DNA of 8,656 nucleotides from Thermoproteota archaeon. GTDB lineage: Archaea > Thermoproteota > Methanomethylicia > Culexarchaeales > Culexmicrobiaceae. The stretch spans positions 1 to 8,656 of the forward strand of contig QMQZ01000006.1 of the NCBI GenBank assembly GCA_003649145.1, given 5' to 3'. Within the stretch, counting starts at the first letter, position 1, and every line of letters starts with the position of its first letter. Shown piece by piece: positions 1 to 4,903 of this stretch. A program made the position numbers and the translations under genes. The notes below the pieces were generated by a model. It was not told the DNA's origin and did not search any database. It saw only the letters and a list, made by a program, of their open reading frames with translations.

Positions 1-297
1 CTTAAGCGCAGCTCTCCCCCTATAATTGTGCTTCGGCAGCATTCCCCTAACAACATCTCTCAGAATCCTATCAGGCCTCCTAAAGTGCTTAGGACCCCTC
101 TTCGGATTCCTCAAAGTCTTAATCTCAAGCATTGACTTGTACTCCTTAACTATGCTACTCTTCTTACCCGATATAACTGCCTTCTCAGCATTAACAATAA
201 CTATGCGCTCACCTGCTAAGAGCCTCTTAGCAACTACGCTGGCCAGCCTACCCATAATCAAGTTTTCAGCGTCAATTACAGTCACCTTCTCAGACAT
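1..297 (-). CDS. rpl13: Large ribosomal subunit protein uL13 (L13p), 3' end outside window
   Basis: Ribosomal protein of the large subunit. The visible 99 residues start MSEKVTVIDAENLIMGRLAS and run through a KRGPKHFRRPDRILRDVVRG segment to HNYRGRAALK at base 1, the conserved core of archaeal L13p. Family members are about 140-155 residues, so roughly the last third lies outside the window. The ATG at 297-295 is supported by a GGTGA Shine-Dalgarno that overlaps the rpl18e stop; the gap after that stop is only 6 nt, so the two are co-transcribed and probably translationally coupled. In most archaea rps9 and small RNA polymerase subunit genes follow, but that is beyond this window. Identification is firm. 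Confidence 0.96.
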   Translation of the reverse strand, partial: MSEKVTVIDAENLIMGRLASVVAKRLLAGERIVIVNAEKAVISGKKSSIVKEYKSMLEIKTLRNPKRGPKHFRRPDRILRDVVRGMLPKHNYRGRAALK

Positions 298-303
298 GCC
301 GAT

Positions 304-666
304 TCACCCCAAAATTTTCACATTACTGCCCCTAGGCACTTTAACTACGAGCTCAGCTATACTGATACACTCGCCCCCAGCACTTCTAATTTTCTCAACA
401 GCCTTCTGCGAAAATGACAAGGCAGCAACAGTCACTGGATGATCGATGCTGCCAGCACCCAAAACCTTTCCTGGAACAACAACTATATCTCCAGCCTTAG
501 TGTACCTCTGAATTCTACTGACATTCACTTCAACCCTCCTCCTACGAGGAGCATTCAGCCTCTCAGCAATATCTCTCCAAATTTCAACATTATAAGTGCG
601 AGAAGCCTTCCTCAAAAATCTCATCAGCTTCCTAACTTGAACGTCAGTTGGACCTGTCCTCTTCAA
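304..666 (-). CDS. rpl18e: Large ribosomal subunit protein eL18 (L18e)
   Basis: 120-residue basic protein of the large subunit, shared by archaea and eukaryotes. Family features are an N-terminal basic helix (KLMRFLRKASRTYNVEIWRD), a RRRRVEVNVSRI segment, then VVPGKVLGAGSIDHPVTVAA and a C-terminal VKVPRGSNVKILG. Length matches the archaeal family. The start is a TTG at 666-664, with GGTGAGGGGAG just upstream on the minus strand. The TTG overlaps the rpoD stop in a 4-nt TTGA junction, typical of coupled translation. The order rpoD-rpl18e-rpl13 is the conserved archaeal one. Identification is firm; the non-ATG start is inferred from spacing and the absence of a better choice. Confidence 0.95.
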   Translation of the reverse strand: MKRTGPTDVQVRKLMRFLRKASRTYNVEIWRDIAERLNAPRRRRVEVNVSRIQRYTKAGDIVVVPGKVLGAGSIDHPVTVAALSFSQKAVEKIRSAGGECISIAELVVKVPRGSNVKILG

Positions 667-1475
667 CTCCCCTCACCCTTACTCAACTTCTCAACTAGAT
701 CTGAGCACTTCTTAGCTAAAACTTCAGCTGCAACCTCAACAATTTTAGGCGCGGGAAGAGCACCCGTAGATTCAACGTAAAATATGAAGGAAGTGTCGTC
801 TGGATTCAACTTAATAGCTTCAACCTCACAAGCCTCCACGCACGCCTTACACAAGCTACAATTCAAAAAGTCCTTCAAATATGGATAGCCGTCCTCATCG
901 ATGCCTAAAACACCCTTAGGGCAAGCATCAATGCAATCACCACACTTGATGCACTTGTCACGGTTCACCTCAATCCTAGGCATGTACTTATAAGCACACG
1001 CAGAAACAGGCTGCCACTTAGCTCCCCTCTTACCAATACCAAGCCTCGCATAAGCTTCAAGGAGAATCCTCTGATTAGACGCTAACTTAGCGATTGGAAT
1101 CTTATCGCTGACGGGAACAACTTCAGGGTCGCTTGAAACCAGGTCTCCAGAGTAAACAACTTTAGGACCCTCTTTAGCTTCAACATCAAGTACAAACGTA
1201 ACTTGGCACTTTGGGCAGCCAACACCTCCACAGTCGCACTCCTCAGGGAGGTTAAACCTTTCCAAGTCGGTTTTGAGTGGAATTAGTGATAGGCGATTAG
1301 CTAAAATCTCGTCGAAAATTGGAGAAGTATTATTCAGTATAACTACCTCTTCAATAGCCATGCACGGAACCTCAGCTATCATAATCCTCCTCAAAGCGTT
1401 AGCGAACGCTACATTCACTCCACTCAATACGAAGCGCACCGAAGCATCTGAAGCACTTACTACTTCCACGTGCAT
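663..1475 (-). CDS. rpoD: DNA-directed RNA polymerase subunit D with double ferredoxin-like domain
   Basis: RpoD (Rpo3), the archaeal counterpart of eukaryotic Rpb3/AC40 and bacterial alpha N-terminal domain; it pairs with RpoL to nucleate polymerase assembly. With the ATG at 1475 it is 270 residues. The start MHVEVVSASDASVRFVLSGV and the FANALRR motif (about 24-30) mark the dimerisation domain. A CDCGGVGCPKC motif (cysteines near 80, 82, 87, 90) follows, then the conserved VYSGDL...VPVSDKIPIAKL insert and WQPVSACAYKYMPRIE. Residues about 170-225 form a dicluster ferredoxin-like domain with two complete CxxCxxCxxxC motifs (175/178/181/185 and 206/209/212/216), so two [4Fe-4S] clusters are predicted. 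The C-terminal part (FIFYVESTGALPAPKIVEVA) returns to the dimerisation fold. A TTG at 1490 would add five residues, but GAGGGG sits 7 nt before the ATG, so the ATG is preferred. Confidence 0.96.
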   Translation of the reverse strand: MHVEVVSASDASVRFVLSGVNVAFANALRRIMIAEVPCMAIEEVVILNNTSPIFDEILANRLSLIPLKTDLERFNLPEECDCGGVGCPKCQVTFVLDVEAKEGPKVVYSGDLVSSDPEVVPVSDKIPIAKLASNQRILLEAYARLGIGKRGAKWQPVSACAYKYMPRIEVNRDKCIKCGDCIDACPKGVLGIDEDGYPYLKDFLNCSLCKACVEACEVEAIKLNPDDTSFIFYVESTGALPAPKIVEVAAEVLAKKCSDLVEKLSKGEGS

Positions 1476-1482
1476 CAACAAA

Positions 1483-1488
1483 CCCCTC
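1483..1488 (-). promoter_or_regulatory. Shine-Dalgarno of rpoD
   Basis: GAGGGG on the minus strand, 7 nt before the ATG at 1475. It overlaps the alternative TTG at 1490, which argues for the ATG as the true start. Confidence 0.6.
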
Positions 1489-1521
1489 AACTTAAGCTAG
1501 AAAGAGGGATAATGATAGAGG

Positions 1522-1536
1522 CATTTAAATTTTGTG
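1522..1536 (-). promoter_or_regulatory. Putative TATA/BRE promoter of rpoD-rpl18e-rpl13
   Basis: Minus strand reads CACAAAATTTAAATG within the 144-nt gap between the 121-aa gene and rpoD. The AT core (AAATTTAAAT) is centred near 1528, so transcription would start near 1502, about 27 nt before the rpoD ATG and upstream of its Shine-Dalgarno. The rest of the gap (1537-1619) shows no coding signal, only a short GCCAA/TTGGC inverted repeat near the end of the upstream gene. The promoter is inferred from sequence and spacing only. Confidence 0.5.
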
Positions 1537-1619
1537 CGATTACGAGCAAGGAAATTATTGAGGTAAAGGAATGCATAAATAATGAAGCGCAGCCGGGAGC
1601 AAGAAGCCAAGTTGGCAAG

Positions 1620-1985
1620 TTATGTGCTTTCAGGCTTCTTCTTGCCGATCATCTCCATCAGTTGCTCTCCAAGAGCCTTGAAAACACCATAAGCCTTGAT
1701 GAGTGGAGCGTTGAGAACAACCTCGCCATCCCTGATCTTTATAACTCGCTCGTACTTAGGCTTAAATGCATAGCAGACCTGCTCCATCAATATGACTTTA
1801 TCCTTCAAGAAGACGCGGGAGATGGTCCTCGCATCCAATATGTCACAGCAAGCACATATGACGAGGCCGTCGAGCCAAAGAGGATTCTTCTTAGACAAGT
1901 AGGCGCAGAACCCTAGGTCCTCTACACTCCTCTTCTCAATACTGAATACTTTAACCTTGAATTCTCCCCAAGTGAATTCGTGCAA
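1620..1985 (-). CDS. Unrecognised 121-aa protein inserted between rps11 and rpoD
   Basis: Not recognised. The predicted protein starts MHEFTWGEFKVKVFSIEKRS and ends LMEMIGKKKPEST. It mixes short hydrophobic strands (GLVICACCDIL at 40-50, KVILMEQVCYAF at 63-74, ERVIKIRDGEVVL at 79-91) with a C-terminal helix (about 97-113), so it looks like a small soluble alpha/beta protein. It has no signal peptide or membrane segment. Five cysteines (27, 44, 46, 47, 71), three in CACC, are striking, but no standard zinc or Fe-S spacing is complete. It is probably real: same strand as the operon, only 17 nt after the rps11 stop, and a perfect GGAGGT lies 9 nt before its TTG start. It is followed by 144 non-coding nt before rpoD. 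An open frame on the opposite strand (1470-1916) is judged a shadow. No function can be assigned; the context suggests a role tied to ribosome or polymerase biogenesis, which is inference only. Confidence 0.75.
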   Translation of the reverse strand: MHEFTWGEFKVKVFSIEKRSVEDLGFCAYLSKKNPLWLDGLVICACCDILDARTISRVFLKDKVILMEQVCYAFKPKYERVIKIRDGEVVLNAPLIKAYGVFKALGEQLMEMIGKKKPEST

Positions 1986-1994
1986 TAAAAATGT

Positions 1995-2000
1995 ACCTCC
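1995..2000 (-). promoter_or_regulatory. Strong Shine-Dalgarno of the unrecognised gene
   Basis: GGAGGT on the minus strand, 9 nt before the TTG at 1985-1983. This perfect match to the archaeal anti-Shine-Dalgarno is the main evidence that the 121-aa gene is translated, and it fixes TTG as its start. Confidence 0.75.
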
Positions 2001-2002
2001 AA

Positions 2003-2401
2003 CTACACTCGTCTACCTCTACGGCCGCCAGGTCTCCTAGTAGTGTCATGCGGAATCGGCGTTACGTCCTCAATTCTGCCAATTATGAAGCCAGACCTCG
2101 CTAAAGCTCTTATAGCTGCTTGAGCACCAGGACCAGGAGTCTTAGGTCCATGCCCGCCTGGAGCTCTAACTTTAATGTGAAGAGCACTTATACCCTTATC
2201 CTTAGCTACCTGCGCAGCTCTAAAAGCTGCCTGCATAGCAGCATATGGGGAAGGCTTCTCCCTATCAGCCTTAACAACCATTCCGCCTGAAGCAATAGCA
2301 ATAGTTTCAGCTCCAGACAAGTCTGTAATGTGCACAATCGTATTATTATATGAACTGTAGATGTGAGCAACACCCCACTTCAAATCCTTACCCCTAAACA
2401 C
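2003..2401 (-). CDS. rps11: Small ribosomal subunit protein uS11 (S11p)
   Basis: 132 residues, the normal archaeal length. Small-subunit platform protein that contacts 16S rRNA near the mRNA exit region. Diagnostic stretches are [22 protein letters not shown] near the start, [11 protein letters not shown], the [14 protein letters not shown] helix, the [20 protein letters not shown] loop and a basic C-terminal tail ([12 protein letters not shown]). The start is GTG at 2401-2399; GGAGGTG at 2417-2411 lies 9 nt upstream, and no internal methionine would keep the conserved N-terminus. It follows rps4 by 18 nt and belongs to the classical S13-S4-S11 block. Confidence 0.97.
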   Translation of the reverse strand: MFRGKDLKWGVAHIYSSYNNTIVHITDLSGAETIAIASGGMVVKADREKPSPYAAMQAAFRAAQVAKDKGISALHIKVRAPGGHGPKTPGPGAQAAIRALARSGFIIGRIEDVTPIPHDTTRRPGGRRGRRV

Positions 2402-2410
2402 AGCTCACTA

Positions 2411-2417
2411 CACCTCC
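2411..2417 (-). promoter_or_regulatory. Shine-Dalgarno of rps11
   Basis: GGAGGTG on the minus strand, 9 nt before the GTG start of rps11, just after the rps4 stop. It supports the non-ATG start. Confidence 0.7.
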
Positions 2418-2419
2418 AC

Positions 2420-2935
2420 TCAGCCTTCAACAGCCGCAGCCAGTGGACGCTCCTTAAATGGACTCCTGGGCGAGTAGTCTATGAGCGCCTCCTCATCCCG
2501 CTTAACAATGTAACCTGGAGACGTAACTCTCCTACCAGCAATAGCGATGTGGCCGTGGACAATGAGCTGCCTAGCTTCATGAATAGTTCTAGCTAAACCT
2601 TTACGGTAAACTATTGTTTGAAGCCTGCGCTCAAGGAGGTCTTCAACCCTCAGTCCAAGCACATCGTCCAAAGTAGCTTCTTCATGAAGTAAGCCCATCT
2701 TACTCAACCTGCTTATAAGCTGCCTCTGCCTCACAGCCAGCTCTTCGGGAGGCAAAGCTAACATCAACCTAGCCTGCTGCCTAATTTTAGCAATCATGGT
2801 CTTAGCAATCCACAACTCACGCTTATTCCTAAGACCATACTCACCCATAAGCTTGAGCTCTTCCTCTAAAACTTCCTTCCTCCAAGGATGCCTCGGGCCC
2901 TTCCACTTCTTCCTACTCCGCTTAGGATCACCCAT
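2420..2935 (-). CDS. rps4: Small ribosomal subunit protein uS4 (S4p)
   Basis: 171 residues from [18 protein letters not shown], the hallmark archaeal S4p start. Primary 16S rRNA binder that nucleates 30S assembly. The helical N-terminal half ([19 protein letters not shown]...[11 protein letters not shown]) is followed by an S4 RNA-binding domain at about 101-160 ([21 protein letters not shown], then [20 protein letters not shown]). The open frame extends ten codons further upstream, but the ATG at 2935 has GGAGGT 6 nt before it and matches the family start, so it is chosen. The rps13 stop codon lies inside this Shine-Dalgarno region, leaving a 4-nt gap between the genes. Confidence 0.97.
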   Translation of the reverse strand: MGDPKRSRKKWKGPRHPWRKEVLEEELKLMGEYGLRNKRELWIAKTMIAKIRQQARLMLALPPEELAVRQRQLISRLSKMGLLHEEATLDDVLGLRVEDLLERRLQTIVYRKGLARTIHEARQLIVHGHIAIAGRRVTSPGYIVKRDEEALIDYSPRSPFKERPLAAAVEG

Positions 2936-2939
2936 AATC

Positions 2940-3386
2940 CTACCTCCTTGGCTTACGTGAAACACCTACAGTCTGCCCACTTCTACCAGTAGTCCTAGTC
3001 TTCTGCCCTCTAACCTTCAACCCTAATGCGTGCCTCACACCCTTCCAGCACTTAATCTTCTTCATCAAGTCGATGTCAGCCTTAACCCTCAAAGCCAAGT
3101 CAGAGCCTATCAAGTGAATGTCCTCACCAGTCTCCAAGTCCTTCCTCCTATTAAACATCCAGCGAGGAATACCCTGCGACCTAATATTTCTAATTGCACT
3201 TTCAATCCTCTTTATGTCAGCTTCAGACAAGAAGCCAACGCGAACATCAGGGTCAACGCCAACAACTCGAACAATAGCGTGGGCCAAATTGATGCCAATA
3301 CCCTTAATCTGAGAGATAGCGTAAACTACCTTTTTCGAGCCGTCAACATCCTGACCAGCTATACGCACTATGTGTCTAAACGCCAA
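2940..3386 (-). CDS. rps13: Small ribosomal subunit protein uS13 (S13p)
   Basis: 148 residues, typical for archaeal/eukaryotic S13/S18. It sits in the 30S head and contacts the 50S subunit and P-site tRNA. The conserved start [20 protein letters not shown], the helix-two-turn-helix region [20 protein letters not shown], a central [20 protein letters not shown] and the basic tail [20 protein letters not shown] are all present. The start is TTG at 3386-3384, with AGGTGA at 3399-3394 seven nt upstream; the nearby GTG is out of frame. First gene of the ribosomal operon, with a TATA-like element about 45 nt upstream. Confidence 0.96.
   Translation of the reverse strand: MAFRHIVRIAGQDVDGSKKVVYAISQIKGIGINLAHAIVRVVGVDPDVRVGFLSEADIKRIESAIRNIRSQGIPRWMFNRRKDLETGEDIHLIGSDLALRVKADIDLMKKIKCWKGVRHALGLKVRGQKTRTTGRSGQTVGVSRKPRR
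2942..2947 (-). promoter_or_regulatory. Shine-Dalgarno of rps4
   Basis: GGAGGT on the minus strand, 6 nt before the ATG at 2935. It overlaps the rps13 TAG stop, implying translational coupling, and rules in the shorter rps4 start. Confidence 0.75.
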
Positions 3387-3427
3387 GGCCCACTCACCTA
3401 TACAGCGCTACTAGGAAAACGTGAAGC

Positions 3428-3445
3428 TCTATTTAAGTTTTGTTT
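3428..3445 (-). promoter_or_regulatory. Putative promoter of the rps13 ribosomal operon
   Basis: Minus strand contains AAACAAAACTTAAATAGA, an A-rich BRE-like stretch followed by a CTTAAATA TATA-like box (3437-3430). Transcription would start near 3407, giving a leader of about 20 nt that still contains the AGGTGA Shine-Dalgarno. Inferred from motif and spacing. Confidence 0.6.
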
Positions 3446-3462
3446 AATTAATCGAAGCAAAG

Positions 3463-3523
3463 GGGGCACTGCTCGATGCAGGCGTCATCATCAAAGTCAG
3501 TAAGCCCGCCTGAGCAGTGCCCC
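3463..3523 (-). ncRNA. Candidate structured small RNA with K-turn-like apical motif
   Basis: A 12-bp perfect stem (GGGGCACTGCTC with GAGCAGTGCCCC) encloses a 5-nt bulge on the 3' side (GCATC on the minus strand), a second 5-bp perfect stem (AGGCG/CGCCT) and a 22-nt apical loop. On the minus strand the loop holds CTGA (3500-3497) and, 3 nt later, TGATGATGA (3493-3485): a box D-like then a box C-like element, the order seen in archaeal D'/C' K-loops bound by L7Ae. A TATA-like AAATTTAA at 3554-3547 lies 26-27 nt upstream of the stem, the spacing expected for its own transcript. It is neither a canonical C/D guide (no outer C and D boxes) nor a clear H/ACA RNA (no ACA at the right distance). Structure and motifs are seen directly; being a transcribed RNA that binds L7Ae is inference. 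Confidence 0.5.
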
Positions 3524-3546
3524 ATAAGAAAATTTCAGAACCTACA

Positions 3547-3554
3547 TTAAATTT
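3547..3554 (-). promoter_or_regulatory. TATA-like element upstream of the hairpin RNA
   Basis: AAATTTAA on the minus strand, centred about 27 nt before the first G of the hairpin. It lies between the tRNA-Val 3' end and the hairpin and would allow independent transcription. It also falls within a weak CTACA/TGTAG inverted repeat. Confidence 0.4.
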
Positions 3555-3577
3555 GTAGTGCCAATCTCAGAATAACT

Positions 3578-3655
3578 TGGTGGGCGGGGTGGGATTCGAA
3601 CCCACGACCTCCGCCGCGTAAGGGCGGCATCCTAGTCCAGCTAGACGACCCGCCC
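3578..3655 (-). tRNA. tRNA-Val (anticodon TAC), CCA encoded
   Basis: Full cloverleaf on the minus strand. The 7-bp acceptor stem is GGGCGGG/CCCGCCC with discriminator A. The D stem is GTCT/GGAT around a 10-nt loop containing GG. The anticodon stem CCGCC/GGCGG encloses CTTACGC, giving anticodon TAC (valine GUA codons, with wobble). The variable loop is AGGTC, and the T stem GTGGG/CCCAC holds TTCGAAT. The CCA end is encoded (bases 3580-3578). No intron is present. C56 in the T loop is the position methylated by aTrm56, encoded two genes upstream. The gene lies between tfe and the ribosomal operon, on the same strand. Confidence 0.97.
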
Positions 3656-3678
3656 ACAATATTATGCGGATTACCCTC

Positions 3679-3695
3679 AGCATAAGCTTTATGCT
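3679..3695. repeat. Short palindrome in the tRNA-Val upstream region
   Basis: AGCATAA and TTATGCT arms (7 bp, perfect) around a 3-nt centre, between the tfe stop and the tRNA. It could be a weak terminator-like hairpin for tfe or part of the tRNA promoter: CTTATG on the minus strand is centred about 28 nt before the tRNA 5' end, where a TATA box is expected. It may be chance in AT-rich sequence. Confidence 0.35.
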
Positions 3696-3700
3696 TTATT

Positions 3701-4243
3701 TTACTGTTGAGCTCTCGCTTTCGCTAGCTCTTCTCTTAAAGCTTTAACTTTCTTTTCTAAAAATGCAATTATCTGCTTATTGTCATGAGGCTGTAATGGC
3801 GACTCACAAATTGGACATTTAAATTCAGTTTCAACAGCGTCTTCAAAAGTCATTCGAATTCCATCTCTAGGACAGTAGAAGAACATGTGATTACGCTCAT
3901 ATTCTAGTCTTTGACTCAGCTTCTCTAGAACTAGCTGCTTCTTCAAGTTTACTAGAGACTCTATGTTATCCCTATTTAAGTGCCAGAGGTATACGTACCA
4001 GCCAGTAGACTTGTCGCGAATTCTCCGATAAGATACGAGTTGATTGTCAAACAACGTGTACAGTATTTTCCTCACACTATTCAGCTTAATGCCGGTTTTC
4101 TCTGCAATCTGCTCGTCAGTCATCTCATATGTATCTGCTAGAGCTAAGGCTACGGCTACTGCATCTTCGCCTCCAATCTCCTCGATGACCGCTATGAAGC
4201 TCTCGTCTATCTCGAAGCCGAGCATTTCATAATAATCGTACAT
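3701..4243 (-). CDS. tfe: Transcription initiation factor E, alpha subunit
   Basis: TFE, the archaeal homologue of TFIIE-alpha; it stabilises the open complex and helps promoter melting with TBP/TFB. With the ATG at 4243 it has 180 residues, the family length. An N-terminal winged-helix domain spans about 10-95 (VIEEIGGEDAVAVALALA, MTDEQIAEKTGIKLNSVRKI, then LYTLFDNQLVSYRRIRDKST and WYVYLWHLN). A linker helix and a C-terminal zinc ribbon follow at about 121-150 (FFYCPRDGIRMTFEDAVETE, then FKCPICESPL), then a charged coiled-coil tail. The ribbon shows C124, C143 and C146, with Asp127 where a fourth cysteine would complete CxxC. The frame is open to 4369, overlapping trm56, but the N-terminal family match begins near 4243, where a GGTGGAG-like Shine-Dalgarno lies upstream. 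An ATG at 4225 is a less likely alternative. A 67-nt gap follows trm56. Confidence 0.93.
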   Translation of the reverse strand: MYDYYEMLGFEIDESFIAVIEEIGGEDAVAVALALADTYEMTDEQIAEKTGIKLNSVRKILYTLFDNQLVSYRRIRDKSTGWYVYLWHLNRDNIESLVNLKKQLVLEKLSQRLEYERNHMFFYCPRDGIRMTFEDAVETEFKCPICESPLQPHDNKQIIAFLEKKVKALREELAKARAQQ

Positions 4244-4267
4244 TCGCGTTAATCCACTCCACCTACT

Positions 4268-4281
4268 GCTAACTTTAAATT
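4268..4281 (-). promoter_or_regulatory. Possible TATA element of tfe
   Basis: Minus strand AATTTAAAGTTAGC in the 67-nt gap between trm56 and tfe. The core is centred near 4276, giving a start near 4250, only a few nt before the ATG, so transcripts from it would be nearly leaderless. The gap is AT-rich, so this is weak evidence; read-through from trm56 is equally possible. Confidence 0.3.
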
Positions 4282-4310
4282 GTTTCAACAATAATTTAAG
4301 TTCTTTGACT

Positions 4311-4853
4311 TTAAATAAGTCTGATAACCTTCTTACCTTTAGGGCTTGGGCAAACCTTGAGCTTAGCATCTTTAAATTGAGCTCTGAAAACCCAATCTCT
4401 AGTCAGCTCCTTGAGGAATACAGCTAAAGCAGCAACTTCAGAGTGAGGCTGATTACCTATAGCTACATTCCAGTCAGCTAGCAAGTAGTACTTCCAAGGA
4501 ACCTTTTCAGCTCCAACAACTATCAACTTATCTTTAGGAGAACTTCGAATTTCATCAATTACGTCTGGCAAATTCAAGCCGTACATGGTTAAGTGGATGA
4601 CTTCACCTCCACCCTCCTTCCACATCTTTATGAAAGAAATAGGGTTAACTCCAACCTTCACGGTAAATGGGCCTCCCCAACTCTCAACCACCTTAAGAAG
4701 AGACTTCATTACACTCTCGTCATCAGCATCTATCAGCACGCCGTCAGCTCCAAAGGCTCTGGCAACTAGGCCGACGTGTGTGGTCACCCTCTTATCCCGC
4801 TCAGGCCTATGCCCTATCCTAAGCACTAATATCTTATACCCCCACTCCTTCAT
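4311..4853 (-). CDS. trm56: tRNA (cytidine(56)-2'-O)-methyltransferase aTrm56
   Basis: 180-residue SPOUT-family enzyme that transfers a methyl group from S-adenosylmethionine to the 2'-OH of C56 in the tRNA T loop, a modification specific to archaea. Diagnostic motifs are LRIGHRPERDKRVTTHVGLV (11-30), ARAFGADGV, VKVGVNPISFIKMWK, VIHLTMYGLNLPDVIDEIR and the knot region IVVGAEKVP (111-119) with ADWNVAIGNQPHSEVAALAV (126-145). Length is normal. The ATG at 4853 has only a weak GTGAT just before it, and the TATA-like core about 21 nt upstream suggests a leaderless or very short-leader mRNA. It is divergent from hflX and followed by tfe on the same strand. Confidence 0.95.
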   Translation of the reverse strand: MKEWGYKILVLRIGHRPERDKRVTTHVGLVARAFGADGVLIDADDESVMKSLLKVVESWGGPFTVKVGVNPISFIKMWKEGGGEVIHLTMYGLNLPDVIDEIRSSPKDKLIVVGAEKVPWKYYLLADWNVAIGNQPHSEVAALAVFLKELTRDWVFRAQFKDAKLKVCPSPKGKKVIRLI

Positions 4854-4867
4854 ATCACATCACACAA

Positions 4868-4880
4868 CATTTTAATTAGA
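4868..4880. promoter_or_regulatory. AT-rich core of the trm56/hflX divergent promoter
   Basis: CATTTTAATTAGA on the plus strand, TCTAATTAAAATG on the minus strand. It is nearly symmetric and the only strong TATA-like core in the 50-nt gap. Its centre (about 4874) is about 30 nt from the hflX ATG (4904) and about 21 nt from the trm56 ATG (4853), so one element could serve both directions, each giving a very short leader. Inferred. Confidence 0.45.
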
Positions 4881-4903
4881 TCGACTAATTGAATTTAGCG
4901 AGT

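Noticed and set aside
1470..1916. 148-aa open frame on the plus strand, opposite the unrecognised gene and the rpoD start
   Set aside because: No Shine-Dalgarno or promoter at suitable spacing, low-complexity look, overlaps rpoD; the minus-strand frame has a perfect GGAGGT and operon context.
2936..2965. Ten extra N-terminal codons of rps4
   Set aside because: The family start MGDPK lies at 2935 with GGAGGT 6 nt upstream; the extra codons overlap rps13.
3463..3523. Hairpin as an H/ACA guide RNA
   Set aside because: The 5-bp upper stem under a K-loop fits, but the bulge is one-sided and no ACA/ANA lies 14-16 nt from the pocket.
3463..3530. Hairpin as a canonical box C/D guide RNA
   Set aside because: Only one CTGA/TGATGA pair, in D-then-C order; no outer C box at the 5' end or D box at the 3' end.
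4244..4369. Extended tfe start at 4369, overlapping trm56
   Set aside because: Adds 42 lysine/leucine-rich residues not expected in TFE; the ATG at 4243 gives the normal length and has an upstream purine-rich Shine-Dalgarno.
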